A stretch of DNA of 64,000 nt from Kibdelosporangium philippinense (GCF_021390435.2 NZ_JAJVCN010000004.1:1-64000), one strand, 5' to 3'; shown: positions 8,719 to 18,031, numbered from the stretch's first letter. Numbers and translations are program-made. Notes: generated from the sequence alone by a model not told the origin.

Positions 8719-9623
8719 ATACGTTTTTCGTCTCGATAGAACTCGCGGGCGCCCGGGTGCAACGGGACCGGCTGCGTTTCCACCGCCGACCGGATGTCGA
8801 TCGAGTTCGCCGCCCTGCTGACCGCCGCGAGCTCCTGCTGCGCCGCGAAAATGGCCTGAGTCAGTGCCTTGGCCGCGTCCGCGTTCAACCGGTCGGTCAC
8901 CATCAACAGGTTCGGCACGGTCAACGTGGTCACCGGAACTGTGTTCTTCGTCCGGTAGGTCGACAACGGGATCGTCGCGGCGCCGTAGTACCGGTACACG
9001 CCACGGATCGTCTTCATCTGCTCGCTCATGTCGAGCAGGCGGATGTCCTCGTCCTTGCCCAGCGCGACGATCTCGTCGGTCGGCAGGCCGCCGGACCAGA
9101 AGAACGCGTCGATCGCACGACTGCGCAGCGCGGCTGTGGACTCGGGCAGGCCGTACTCCAGACGGGTCGCGTCGATCTTGGTGATGTCCAGTACGCGGTT
9201 GGCGATGTTGATGACGCCCGAGTTCGGCGCGCCGACTCCGATCCGCTTGCCGTTCAGGTCGGCCATGGTCCGGATCGGCGAGTCCGCGCGTACGACGATG
9301 TGTAGATAGTCGTCGTAGATCCGGGCCAGGGCGCTGAACTTGTCGTTGCGCCGGTCAACCGCTACGTCGGCCGCGCTGAACGCGATGTCGGCCTGGCCCG
9401 ATTCGAGCCGTTTGACGTTGTCGATCGAGCCCTGGGTGGACAGCACAGTCGGCGTCGGCATGCCGGTCTGCTTGTTCCATTCGCTGGCCAGCGAATGGCC
9501 GAGCTTGTTGTAGACGCCGCTGGGGAACCCGGTCGCGATCGTCAGCCGGAGGTTCTCGGTCACGCTGGTACAACCGGCCAAAACCAGCAGGGCGGTAATC
9601 AGCGTGACGAGCTTTCGAGACAC
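8715..9623 (-). CDS. TAXI-family TRAP-type solute-binding lipoprotein
   Basis: About 302 residues. A signal peptide with lipobox LAGC precedes the TAXI-type binding fold: LTIATGFPSGVYNKLGHSLA at the N-terminus and RIGVGAPNSGVINIANRVLD in the middle. The GTG at 9623 is chosen because it gives a normal lipoprotein signal; a GTG at 9671 would add 16 residues and I see no clear ribosome site for either. No TRAP membrane subunits are encoded nearby, so the protein may act as an accessory ligand sensor for the adjacent kinase or glutamate system. That is inference. Confidence 0.75.
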   Translation of the reverse strand: MSRKLVTLITALLVLAGCTSVTENLRLTIATGFPSGVYNKLGHSLASEWNKQTGMPTPTVLSTQGSIDNVKRLESGQADIAFSAADVAVDRRNDKFSALARIYDDYLHIVVRADSPIRTMADLNGKRIGVGAPNSGVINIANRVLDITKIDATRLEYGLPESTAALRSRAIDAFFWSGGLPTDEIVALGKDEDIRLLDMSEQMKTIRGVYRYYGAATIPLSTYRTKNTVPVTTLTVPNLLMVTDRLNADAAKALTQAIFAAQQELAAVSRAANSIDIRSAVETQPVPLHPGAREFYRDEKRI

Positions 9624-9690
9624 GGTCTCGATGGTGCCAGACGCGGGAACTACCCTGGATGGGCGCGACACTATCGTTTGAGGAGCAATT

Positions 9691-11175
9691 GTGACTCGGA
9701 GTTACGCCATTCGCACGTTCGGTTGCCAAATGAACGTGCACGACTCCGAACGGCTGGCCGGCATGCTCGAAGAAGCCGGGTACACGGCCGCGGGCGGTGA
9801 CGAGACCCCTGACCTGATGGTCCTCAACACGTGCGCGGTCCGCGAGAACGCGGACAACAAGCTCTACGGCAACCTCGGCCACCTGCTGCCGACCAAGAAG
9901 GCCAACCCCGGCATGCAGATCGCGGTAGGCGGCTGCCTCGCGCAGAAGGACAAGGGCGAGATCGTCAAGCGCGCGCCATGGGTGGACGTGGTGTTCGGCA
10001 CGCACAACATCGGCTCGCTGCCGGCGCTGCTCGAGCGTGCCCGGCACAACGACGAGGCGCAGGTCGAGATCCTCGAGGCGCTCGAGGTCTTCCCGTCGAG
10101 CCTGCCCGCGCGGCGCGACTCGGCCTACTCCGGCTGGGTGTCGATCTCGGTCGGCTGCAACAACACGTGCACGTTCTGCATCGTGCCGTCGTTGCGTGGC
10201 AAGGAAAAGGACCGCCGTCCCGGCGAGATCCTCGCCGAGGTTCAAGCTCTTGTGGACGAGGGCGTGCTTGAGGTGACGCTGCTCGGGCAGAACGTCAACT
10301 CCTACGGCGTCGAGTTCGGTGATCGGCTGGCGTTCGGCAAGCTGCTGCGCGCGGCCGGTGAGATCGACGGGCTCGAGCGCGTCCGGTTCACTTCGCCGCA
10401 TCCCAAGGACTTCACCGACGACGTGATCGCGGCGATGGCCGAGACCCCGAACGTCTGCCACCAGCTGCACATGCCGCTGCAGTCCGGCTCCGACCGGGTG
10501 CTCAAGGCGATGCGCCGCTCCTACCGCACCGAGCGCTACCTCGGGATCATCGACAAGGTCCGTGCCGCCATGCCGGACGCCGCGCTGACCACCGACATCA
10601 TCGTCGGCTTCCCCGGCGAGACCGAGGAGGACTTCCAGGGCACGCTCGACGTGGTCCGCCAGGCGCGGTTCATGGGCGCGTTCACGTTCCAGTACTCCAA
10701 GCGTCCCGGCACGCCCGCCGCCGAGATGGACCTGCAGGTGCCCAAGCAGGTCGTGCAGGAGCGCTACGACCGGCTGGTCGCGCTGCAGGAGGAGATCTCC
10801 TGGGAGCTGAACAAGGAACTGGTCGGCAAGACCCTCGAAGTCCTGGTGTCCGCCGGAGAGGGCCGCAAAGACGCTGACACGCTCCGGATGAGCGGCCGGG
10901 CCAGAGATGGTCGGCTGGTGCATTTCACGCCGGGAGAGACCCAGATAAGGCCCGGAGACGTGGTCGAGGCGACGGTGACCTACGGCGCGCCGCACCACCT
11001 CGTGGCCGACGGCCCACTGGTGAGTCACCGGCGGACCCGTGCGGGTGACAACTCCGAAGCCGGTCTGCGGCCGAAGACCAACGGGATCAGCCTCGGGCTG
11101 CCCGGCTTCGGCACGCCACCGGCCGCATCGACGAATTCTGGGCCAACCACCGAAGAGGGATGTGCTGTCCGATGA
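9691..11175 (+). CDS. miaB: tRNA-2-methylthio-N6-dimethylallyladenosine synthase MiaB
   Basis: A 494-residue radical SAM methylthiotransferase that adds the 2-methylthio group to i6A37 in tRNAs reading UNN codons. The N-terminal MTTase domain has Cys12, Cys48 and Cys82, ligands of the auxiliary cluster. The radical SAM cluster is Cys156-Cys160-Cys163 (GCNNTCTFC). A C-terminal TRAM domain is near residues 375-440, followed by a non-conserved tail. GTG start with GAGGAG just upstream. The substrate is made by MiaA, encoded 5 kb downstream in the same block. Confidence 0.96.
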   Translation: MTRSYAIRTFGCQMNVHDSERLAGMLEEAGYTAAGGDETPDLMVLNTCAVRENADNKLYGNLGHLLPTKKANPGMQIAVGGCLAQKDKGEIVKRAPWVDVVFGTHNIGSLPALLERARHNDEAQVEILEALEVFPSSLPARRDSAYSGWVSISVGCNNTCTFCIVPSLRGKEKDRRPGEILAEVQALVDEGVLEVTLLGQNVNSYGVEFGDRLAFGKLLRAAGEIDGLERVRFTSPHPKDFTDDVIAAMAETPNVCHQLHMPLQSGSDRVLKAMRRSYRTERYLGIIDKVRAAMPDAALTTDIIVGFPGETEEDFQGTLDVVRQARFMGAFTFQYSKRPGTPAAEMDLQVPKQVVQERYDRLVALQEEISWELNKELVGKTLEVLVSAGEGRKDADTLRMSGRARDGRLVHFTPGETQIRPGDVVEATVTYGAPHHLVADGPLVSHRRTRAGDNSEAGLRPKTNGISLGLPGFGTPPAASTNSGPTTEEGCAVR

Positions 11176-11651
11176 GCGACGTCGACCACCTGCGCGAAGA
11201 GATCGACGCGGTGGAGCGCAAGGCGATTCGAACGGTCGACCTCGGCGCGCGGGCGATCGTGATCTCGGCCGCGGTGATGGTGCTGCTGATCGGCCAGCTG
11301 CTGCCGTGGATCAATGGCGCGAACGGCTGGCAGGTGCTGCTTGGCCAGGTCGAGGGCAAGGCGGGCGTGGTGCCACGGCTGTTCGCCGCGACTTCCGTCG
11401 GGTTCGGCGTGCTTGCCTCGATGCTCGCGTTGATCACCCGCCGGTGGGCGCTGACGTGGGTGTGCGCGATCGGTGGCTGGTTCGCCTCGGTCGACGGCGT
11501 GCTGGCGATCTGGTCGCGTCAGTCGACGCCGGACGCCTCGCCCGGCATCGGGCTGGTCATCGCCGAGATCGCCATGGTCGTCATCGCGACGTACTGGTTC
11601 CGCACCGCGTGGTCGCGGCCCGACCTCCCACACACCGACACGACCGCCTGA
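11172..11651 (+). CDS. Small membrane protein, Rv2732c-like
   Basis: A 159-residue protein with an acidic/basic N-terminal helix (about 25 residues) and four likely membrane segments (near 33-50, 75-93, 98-116, 130-148). The ATG overlaps the miaB stop (ATGA), so it is translationally coupled to miaB. A membrane protein at this position is also found after miaB in mycobacteria (Rv2732c). No catalytic motif is visible and the function is unknown. Confidence 0.8.
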   Translation: MSDVDHLREEIDAVERKAIRTVDLGARAIVISAAVMVLLIGQLLPWINGANGWQVLLGQVEGKAGVVPRLFAATSVGFGVLASMLALITRRWALTWVCAIGGWFASVDGVLAIWSRQSTPDASPGIGLVIAEIAMVVIATYWFRTAWSRPDLPHTDTTA

Positions 11652-11662
11652 TTTTTCCTTGA

Positions 11663-11695
11663 AACGGCCGACTTTCGGCCGATTGATCGGCCGTT
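11663..11695 (+). terminator. Possible hairpin after the miaB unit
   Basis: AACGGCC (11663-11669) pairs with GGCCGTT (11689-11695), with a second CGGCC/GGCCG pairing inside. There is no T-run after it, so it is only a weak candidate terminator before the secreted protease gene. Confidence 0.3.
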
Positions 11696-11758
11696 GAGCG
11701 CGCTCATAAGCTCGCGGGACAGGCTTTTCTTTCCCTGCTTCCTTCCGGAAGGAATGTC

Positions 11759-13807
11759 ATGTCCCCACCTGGCCGTCGTTTGCTTACGCTAATGGCCGTC
11801 ACCGGGTTAGGTCTCGCGTTGGCCACGGCGCCGTCCAACGCCGCCCCCGGCAGACCGTGGCCGAGCGCGGCTGAGGTCTTAGCCCCCGTCGACCCGCAGA
11901 ACTGGGAGAACCCCGACGCGATGACGTGGGAGGACCTGCGAGGAGTCCCCGACATCGACTGGTCCGACCCGAACCGCAAGGGTTCGGTCCGCACGATCAA
12001 GGCGGCGCTCGTGCTCGGCGACTACCCGAACGAGCAGTTCGCCATCACCAGGGCCCGCAACACCGACATCTACAACAACCCGCGCTCGGACCTGAAGCTG
12101 GACCCGAAGCAGGTCGCGAACTTCTACCGCGATTTCCTGAACAAGCCACAGGACATCAACCACCGCCTGACCATGCACGGGTACTGGATGGAGGTGTCGA
12201 ACGGGCGCATCGGCGTCACGCTCGACGCGTTCGGCGTGTACCGGATGCCGGGCAAGAAGCACGAATACGGCTTCAACGAATGGGATCAGGCATCGGGCAG
12301 TTGCCCGACCGGTGACCGCTGCAACCGCAGCCTGCGTACCGACCTCGGCGGCGCGTGGCGCACCGAGCAGGGCGCGGACGTCGAAAGCAAGTATGACGTG
12401 ATCTTCTACCAGACCGCGGGCAACGACGAATCCTCGACGTGGCAGGAATTCGGCGAGATGAAGTTCGCCAACTGCGAGTCGATCCCCGCCGAGTTCGGTG
12501 GTCCGGATCCCACGAAACCGCGCTGTGCCAAGACAAGGTACGTGCCGTGGACGACATGGCAGGCCGCGGCGAACCACTGGCCGAACGCCTCCGGCAAGTC
12601 CACGACACAAGCCGAGAGCTCCGGCCTCGGCACGTTCTCGCACGAGCTGAGCCACGTCTTCGGTATCGGCGACAACTACAACAATCCTTACGGCACACCG
12701 CAACGCCGTGCGGGCGCGGGCCCGTGGAGCATGCTCGACCGCGGAACCTTCAACGGGCCAGGCGGTCCGCACACGCGGTTCCACATTCCCGCAACGCAAG
12801 GTGGCGCCGCGGGCGTGCAGCACACGTTGCGCGACAAGATGAAGCTCAACATCGTCGACGAGGCGAACCTCCTGCGGCTGTCGCGGGAAGCCCTTGCCAC
12901 ATCGGGTGTTGTGGTGATGAACGTGACCGCACGCGCGGTCCCGATGGGACCTGCCGGGCGACAAGGCTTGTCTGGCGCGAACATCACGATGAACCGCGAC
13001 CAGTCGCCGACGTGCAACACCTCCACGGATCCCTTGTGCGACGGCGGAAACTACAACAACTACACCGTCGAGGTGGTCGACCGGATCGGCTACGACTCCT
13101 TCACGCCGGACTCCGGTGTGCTGCTGTCGAAGACCAAGAACGCGGACGCGACACCGTTCGTGTGGGTCGTCGACTCGCACCCGGAGGACATCCGGAGTGT
13201 CGACTTCGTCCGTCCCGATGGGACGAAGCAGTACTACACGATCGGCGACTACCGGCAGTTGTCGGACGCCTTGTTCCACGCGGGAACCGGCTCGGGCTCG
13301 AAGTACGAGTACGTCGACACGGCCAACCGGCTGCACTTCTACATCATCGACGTCAACCGGGACGACAAGGGCGTGCTCAGCTACAAGCTGGCCGTGCGGT
13401 CGCTTGACGGCCAGGGCCCGCACGTTCGCGGAGTTTCCCTCAGCCGGGGTAACCCGGTCGGGCGGGTGCCTGCCGAGATCGCCACGTGTCAGTTCCCGTT
13501 GCGCAACACCGGCCAGGTCCGGCCGTTCACCAACGGGCACCCGGAGAACGTCAGCGCCTACGTGGACTCTGACGTCTACCGGCTGTCGGCTTCGGTTTCC
13601 GGCACCGGGTGGAGCGTGAACCTGCCGTCGGAGATCGTCACCGCCAAGGCCGGGACCACGGTGAACGTGCCCGTCAACGCGGTTCGCGCGGCCGGTGGCA
13701 TGCCGCACGCGACCGTCACGCTCACCGCGAAGTCGGAGAGCAGTGCGACCGCCACGAGCACGGCGACCTGCCAGCTCTCGGTGATCAACACCATGCCGGG
13801 CCATTAA
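11759..13807 (+). CDS. Secreted M6-like zinc metalloprotease
   Basis: A 682-residue exported protein. The signal peptide ends near NAAPG (about residue 30). The zinc site HELSHVFGIGD (HExxHxxGxxD) is typical of M6/immune-inhibitor-A-like peptidases, followed by NYNNPYG and a Ser-Met turn (GPWSMLDRG). The last about 110 residues form a beta-rich domain (GTGWSVNLPSEIVTAKAGTT) like those that attach such enzymes to surfaces. A ribosome site (GGAAGGAATGTC) precedes ATG 11759. Monocistronic, ending at a strong terminator. Substrate unknown. Confidence 0.85.
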   Translation: MSPPGRRLLTLMAVTGLGLALATAPSNAAPGRPWPSAAEVLAPVDPQNWENPDAMTWEDLRGVPDIDWSDPNRKGSVRTIKAALVLGDYPNEQFAITRARNTDIYNNPRSDLKLDPKQVANFYRDFLNKPQDINHRLTMHGYWMEVSNGRIGVTLDAFGVYRMPGKKHEYGFNEWDQASGSCPTGDRCNRSLRTDLGGAWRTEQGADVESKYDVIFYQTAGNDESSTWQEFGEMKFANCESIPAEFGGPDPTKPRCAKTRYVPWTTWQAAANHWPNASGKSTTQAESSGLGTFSHELSHVFGIGDNYNNPYGTPQRRAGAGPWSMLDRGTFNGPGGPHTRFHIPATQGGAAGVQHTLRDKMKLNIVDEANLLRLSREALATSGVVVMNVTARAVPMGPAGRQGLSGANITMNRDQSPTCNTSTDPLCDGGNYNNYTVEVVDRIGYDSFTPDSGVLLSKTKNADATPFVWVVDSHPEDIRSVDFVRPDGTKQYYTIGDYRQLSDALFHAGTGSGSKYEYVDTANRLHFYIIDVNRDDKGVLSYKLAVRSLDGQGPHVRGVSLSRGNPVGRVPAEIATCQFPLRNTGQVRPFTNGHPENVSAYVDSDVYRLSASVSGTGWSVNLPSEIVTAKAGTTVNVPVNAVRAAGGMPHATVTLTAKSESSATATSTATCQLSVINTMPGH

Positions 13808-13811
13808 AAGA

Positions 13812-13866
13812 CTCGTGAGTGGTTATCGGGGTTCTAACCCTGATAACCACTCACGAGGGTTTTTCA
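13812..13866 (+). terminator. Strong bidirectional terminator
   Basis: CTCGTGAGTGGTTATC (13812-13827) pairs perfectly with GATAACCACTCACGAG (13842-13857), followed on the plus strand by GGGTTTTTC. It lies between the convergent protease and DUF349 genes and can serve both. Confidence 0.88.
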
Positions 13867-15261
13867 GCGGGTCGCGACGGCCTGTTCGGCCGCGGCCAGC
13901 CACTCACGCCACTGCGCGGCCTGCGCCTCGGCCTGCTCGGCCCGGCGGTTGTCGCCAGCGGCACGGGCCTTGGCTGCCTTGGACTCGAACTCCTCGACAC
14001 GCTCGCGGAACTGCGCCGCACGGGCCTGCGCCTCGGGGTCGGTACGCCGCCACTGCTGGTCAGCGGCCTGGCGGACCTTCTCCTCGATGGTGCGCAGGCG
14101 GCCTTCGAGCTCACGGACCCGCTCGCGCGGGACCTTGCCGATCGACTCCCAGCGCTCCTGGATGCGGTGCAGGTGGGAGCGGGCCGAGTCGAGATCACTC
14201 GTGTTGATCTTCTCGGCCTCGGCCAGCAGCTCTTCCTTGGCCTTGGCGTTCTCGGTGAACTCGGCGTCCCGCTCGTTGAAGGCCGACGAGCGGCGCGCGA
14301 AGAACTTGTCCTGCGCCGCACGGAAGCGCTGCCACAGCGCGTCGTCTGAGTCCTTCGGCGCCCGTCCGGCCGCCTTCCACTCGGTCATCAGCGCCTTGTA
14401 GCGGCCAGCGGTCGGGCCCCAGTCCTCCGACTCGGCCAGCTGCTCGGCCTCCTCGACCAGTTCCTGCTTGCGCGCCTTCGCCGTCGAGCGCTGCCGGTCG
14501 AGGTCGGCGAAGTGCGAGCCGCGCCTGCGGTTGAAGGTGTCGCGGGCCTTGGAGAACCGGCGCCACAGCTGCTCGTCGGTCTTCCGGTCGACGCCGCGGA
14601 TCGTCTTCCACTCGTCGAGGATCGCCCGCAGCCGGTCACCGGCCACCTTCCACTGTGTCGAGTCAGCCGCGATCTTCTCGGCTTCCTCGGCCAGCTCCTG
14701 CTTGCGCGCGACCGACGCGGCCCGTGCGGCCTCGCGGGCGTGCTTCGACGCCTCGATCGCCTGCTTGGCGTGCGCGAGCACGAACTCGACGCGGGCAGCC
14801 AGCGCGGCCAGATCGCCGACCACGGCCGCGCCGACCAGGCTTTCCTTGATGTGCTTCGCGCTCGTCAGCGACTGCTTCGGGTCGCCTGCCCCGGATACGA
14901 TCCGGGCTTCGAGCAGCTCAACCTCGGTACGGATGTCGTCGAACCGACGCGCGTAGTGCGCGAGCCCTTCCGTCGGTTCGCCCGCTTGCCATGAGCCGAC
15001 CGAGCGCTCGCCGTCCGCGGTCTTCACGAAGACCTCGCCCGACTCGTCGACACGACCCCACTTGCCGGGGTCGGTTGACGCGACCGGAACCGGCGCGGGT
15101 GCTGTGAGCGCGCCTGCCGCGACCGGCTCGGCCGGGGCCGCGTCAGCCGGGGCCGGATCAGCGGCAGCGGTCTCGGCCGGAGCAGCCGGCTCAGCCACAG
15201 CCACCTCCGCAACCTCGACCTCAGCCACGTCCGTGCTCTGGGTTGTTTCCCTGTCCGTCAT
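13864..15261 (-). CDS. DUF349-domain coiled-coil protein
   Basis: About 465 residues. The first about 75 are Ala/Glu/Pro-rich low-complexity sequence. Four or more tandem DUF349 units follow, rich in charged helices with recurring W..(A/V).GR/(R)L...W and WRRFSKARDTFNRRR / WQRFRAAQDKFFARR blocks. ATG 15261 is chosen because GAGGAGGAA lies just upstream; the longer frame has no such site. It occupies the place of Rv2731 in mycobacteria. Likely cytoplasmic, function unknown, possibly nucleic-acid or envelope related. Divergent from the Rv2728c-like gene. Confidence 0.85.
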   Translation of the reverse strand: MTDRETTQSTDVAEVEVAEVAVAEPAAPAETAAADPAPADAAPAEPVAAGALTAPAPVPVASTDPGKWGRVDESGEVFVKTADGERSVGSWQAGEPTEGLAHYARRFDDIRTEVELLEARIVSGAGDPKQSLTSAKHIKESLVGAAVVGDLAALAARVEFVLAHAKQAIEASKHAREAARAASVARKQELAEEAEKIAADSTQWKVAGDRLRAILDEWKTIRGVDRKTDEQLWRRFSKARDTFNRRRGSHFADLDRQRSTAKARKQELVEEAEQLAESEDWGPTAGRYKALMTEWKAAGRAPKDSDDALWQRFRAAQDKFFARRSSAFNERDAEFTENAKAKEELLAEAEKINTSDLDSARSHLHRIQERWESIGKVPRERVRELEGRLRTIEEKVRQAADQQWRRTDPEAQARAAQFRERVEEFESKAAKARAAGDNRRAEQAEAQAAQWREWLAAAEQAVATR

Positions 15262-15439
15262 CGCCGGTTCCTCCTCGCCTGCGTGCCCGCGCCTCCCACG
15301 GGCGCCCCGTCGTTCGCCGGGGCCCAGCAACGTGGAATCCGGTCGCGAAGGCGACAGGTTCCGCGCGCATTCAAACAGGTCAACGCCCGAGTCGGAACCA
15401 CCAGGCTCAGCTCTGATCATCCTAGTAACGTTCCTCAGC

Positions 15440-16141
15440 GTGATCGTCCGCGCCGTCGTCGTGCCTTACGCCCCACTTTTAGTGCCCGAACTGGTGGTCG
15501 GACAGGTGCCTGAGGTGTCCGAGGTGCGGCGGGCGTGCGTGGCCGCGGTCGGCGCGCTGGCGGCGAGTTCCCGCAGGTGGATCGCTGTCGCGCCGGGATT
15601 TGGCGAGGTCGCGGACGATGCGGCTGGCAGTTTTCGCGGCTTCGGCGTCGATGTCCGGGTTCGGCTGAACCAGAACACGGAGGGTGACTTCGACCCGGCG
15701 TTGCCTTTGCCGGTTTTGATCGCTGGGTGGTTGCGGGAGCAAGCAGGTGCACAGACGGTGAGCGTCCAGTTGGTCTCACCCAGTGCGACAAGTGCGCAGT
15801 GCCGGGCGTTGGGCGAACGTCTCGCGCGGGCGGCGAACAGTCCAGTTGGACTGCTTGTGCTCGGAGACGGCTCTCCTAAGCACGGTGAGCGCGCGCCGGT
15901 CCGTCCGGACCCACGGGCCTCGGATTTCGATCAGCAGGTCCACACGGCGTTTAAAAACGCTGATACGGAGGCATTGCTCGCTCTGGACGAGGGCCTGGCA
16001 GCCGAATTGGGCGCACAGGGACGGTCCGCTTGGCAGGTTCTCGCCGGTACCGGTTCCGGATGGCAGTGCGTGTCCAGCGAGCTCATGGTGCCGTTCGGTG
16101 TCGGCTACCACGTCGTTGTCTGGGATCGTGTCGAGCCGTGA
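15440..16141 (+). CDS. Conserved protein, Rv2728c-like
   Basis: About 233 residues, starting at a GTG that gives the N-terminus VIVRAVVVPYAPLLVPELV. It has a Rossmann-like alternation of hydrophobic strands and the conserved-looking blocks LLVLGDGSPKHGERAP and ALDEGLAAELGAQGRSAWQVLAG. The stop overlaps the miaA GTG by four bases, so it is coupled to miaA, as in mycobacteria. It resembles the extradiol-dioxygenase/AmmeMemoRadiSam-B-like fold in general pattern, but I cannot identify an active site. Start uncertain. Confidence 0.7.
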   Translation: MIVRAVVVPYAPLLVPELVVGQVPEVSEVRRACVAAVGALAASSRRWIAVAPGFGEVADDAAGSFRGFGVDVRVRLNQNTEGDFDPALPLPVLIAGWLREQAGAQTVSVQLVSPSATSAQCRALGERLARAANSPVGLLVLGDGSPKHGERAPVRPDPRASDFDQQVHTAFKNADTEALLALDEGLAAELGAQGRSAWQVLAGTGSGWQCVSSELMVPFGVGYHVVVWDRVEP

Positions 16142-17040
16142 GCAGACCCATCGCCATCGTCGGCCCCACCGCGACCGGCAAGTCCGACCTGGGCATCGCG
16201 CTTGCCGAAAAACTCGGCGGCGAGGTCGTCAACACGGATGCCTCGCAGCTCTACCGCGGGATGGACATCGGCACCGCGAAGGTCACCACAGCCGAACGTG
16301 CGGCTGTCCCGCATCACCTGCTCGACGTCTTGGAGCTCACCGAGACCGCGTCGGTCGCCGCGTACCAACGACATGCTCGCCGGATCGTCGAGGAGATCCA
16401 GGCCGCGGGCAAGGTCCCGATCCTGGTCGGCGGTTCCGGCCTTTACGTCCAGGCTGTACTGGATGACCTGGAGTTTCCGGGTACCGACCCGCAGATCCGG
16501 TCCAGGCTGGAACAGGAACTTGAAACCGTCGGCGCTCCGCTGATGCACGAACGACTGGCCGCGCTCGATTCGATCGCGGCTGGCGCGATCCTGCCAACCA
16601 ACGGGCGCCGCGTGGTCCGTGCGCTGGAAGTCATCGAACTGACTGGCCGTCCGTTCTCCGCGACGATGCCTAAGCCTGGGCCTGCGCGTTATGGCACGGT
16701 CCTGATCGGGCTGGACCGCGAGCCGGCCGAACTGGACGCCCGGATCGACGCCAGGGTGACCAGGATGTTCGCGGCCGGATTCGTCGACGAGGTCCGTGAG
16801 CTGGAGAAACTTGGGCTTCGGGATGGCCTGACCGCGTCGCGTGCGCTCGGCTACCAGCAGGTTCTCGCGGCCTTCGACGGTGAGTACGACCTGGATGAGG
16901 CGGCGAGGTTGACCGCGCAGGGGCACCGGCGGTTCGTGCGCAGGCAGCGGTCCTGGTTCCGCCGCGACAAGCGGATCACGTGGCTGGACGCTGGTGCCGA
17001 GGACCTCCTCGACGAGGTGCTCCGGATCGTCACCCCGTAA
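16138..17040 (+). CDS. miaA: tRNA dimethylallyltransferase MiaA
   Basis: A 300-residue enzyme that transfers the dimethylallyl group to A37 of tRNAs reading UNN codons, making the MiaB substrate. The P-loop GPTATGKS lies at residues 8-15, followed by the conserved DASQLYRGMDIGTAK, HHLLDV, VGGSGLYV and GRRVVRALEV blocks. GTG start overlaps the upstream stop (GTGA). dapF follows after 10 bp. Confidence 0.96.
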   Translation: MSRPIAIVGPTATGKSDLGIALAEKLGGEVVNTDASQLYRGMDIGTAKVTTAERAAVPHHLLDVLELTETASVAAYQRHARRIVEEIQAAGKVPILVGGSGLYVQAVLDDLEFPGTDPQIRSRLEQELETVGAPLMHERLAALDSIAAGAILPTNGRRVVRALEVIELTGRPFSATMPKPGPARYGTVLIGLDREPAELDARIDARVTRMFAAGFVDEVRELEKLGLRDGLTASRALGYQQVLAAFDGEYDLDEAARLTAQGHRRFVRRQRSWFRRDKRITWLDAGAEDLLDEVLRIVTP

Positions 17041-17050
17041 CCTGAGTGGG

Positions 17051-17887
17051 GTGCAAGACATCGACTTCGTCAAGGGACACGGCACCGAGAACGACTTCGT
17101 GGTGCTGCCTGACCTCGACGGCACTCTGGACCTGACCGCGTCGCGTGTTCGCGCGCTCTGCGACCGCAACCGCGGGCTTGGCGCGGATGGTGTTCTGCGC
17201 GTTGTCAAAGGCGCCGCGGTCGCGGACGCGCCGTCTGATGTGGACCCTGACGGCTGGTTCATGGACTACCGCAACGCTGACGGGTCGATCGCCGAGATGT
17301 GCGGCAACGGTCTTCGGTTGTTCGCCAACTATCTCGTGGACGCTGGGCTTGCTGAGCGAGGCGAGTTCGTGGTCGGTACCCGGTCGGGCCCTCGGCCGGT
17401 CGAGACGCACGACGACGGCTCTGTCACGCTCCACATGGGACCGGCTCGCGTTTTCGGGCGTTCGCACGCTTCCGTTTCCGGTGAAGGTTTTGCCGGTGTG
17501 GCAATCGATGTCGGCAACCCGCACTTGGCTTGCTTGATCGACAGCGATCCCGCGGACCTGGATCTGACCGTTCCACCCGGACACGATCCGGTGCTGTTCC
17601 CGCATGGCGTGAACGTGGAACTGTTCCGCCGCAAGGGACCTGACGCGATCCAGATGCGCGTGCACGAGCGTGGGGTTGGCGAGACCCGGTCATGTGGAAC
17701 GGGAACGGTCGCTGCTGTGGCCGCGATGCTGCACCTCGCCGACCAGCCGACCGGTTGGTCCTATGTGGACGTTCTAGGCGGTCGGGTGCGGGTGGAGATC
17801 ACCGAGGACGGCAGCACGCTGACCGGTCCCGCGGTGCTCGTCGCTCGTGGCACCCTCGACCGGCGCTGGTGGGAGTCGGCTTCCTGA
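17051..17887 (+). CDS. dapF: Diaminopimelate epimerase DapF
   Basis: A 278-residue cofactor-independent epimerase converting LL- to meso-diaminopimelate for lysine and peptidoglycan. The two catalytic thiols are visible in EMCGNGLR (near residue 82) and ETRSCGTGT (near 214). The substrate-binding start KGHGTENDF is at the N-terminus. GTG start at 17051 chosen to begin just before this motif. Part of the miaA-dapF-hflX run. Confidence 0.96.
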   Translation: MQDIDFVKGHGTENDFVVLPDLDGTLDLTASRVRALCDRNRGLGADGVLRVVKGAAVADAPSDVDPDGWFMDYRNADGSIAEMCGNGLRLFANYLVDAGLAERGEFVVGTRSGPRPVETHDDGSVTLHMGPARVFGRSHASVSGEGFAGVAIDVGNPHLACLIDSDPADLDLTVPPGHDPVLFPHGVNVELFRRKGPDAIQMRVHERGVGETRSCGTGTVAAVAAMLHLADQPTGWSYVDVLGGRVRVEITEDGSTLTGPAVLVARGTLDRRWWESAS

Positions 17888-17910
17888 GTTTCGTCAACTA
17901 TCCACGTCAT

Positions 17911-17949
17911 GGGAACGAAACGGGTGGTTCCCAGCGTTGTAACGGGTGC
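17911..17949 (+). promoter_or_regulatory. Inverted repeat and possible ECF-type promoter before hflX
   Basis: GGGAAC (17911-17916) and GTTCCC (17927-17932) form a 6-bp inverted repeat. GGAAC followed 17 bases later by GCGTT also resembles an extracytoplasmic-function sigma promoter, with the hflX start about 90 bp downstream. The match is short and the assignment tentative. Confidence 0.35.
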
Positions 17950-18031
17950 GATAACCAGTCGGCGGAATCGGCTGATCGTGCGACTATGGGTAGGAACGAT
18001 AAAGACGACAGGTAAGGACAGGGCTTACTCA

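Noticed and set aside
11879..13804. 641-codon minus-strand frame opposite the M6-like protease
   Set aside because: Shadow of a high-GC gene; the plus strand has the signal peptide and zinc site.
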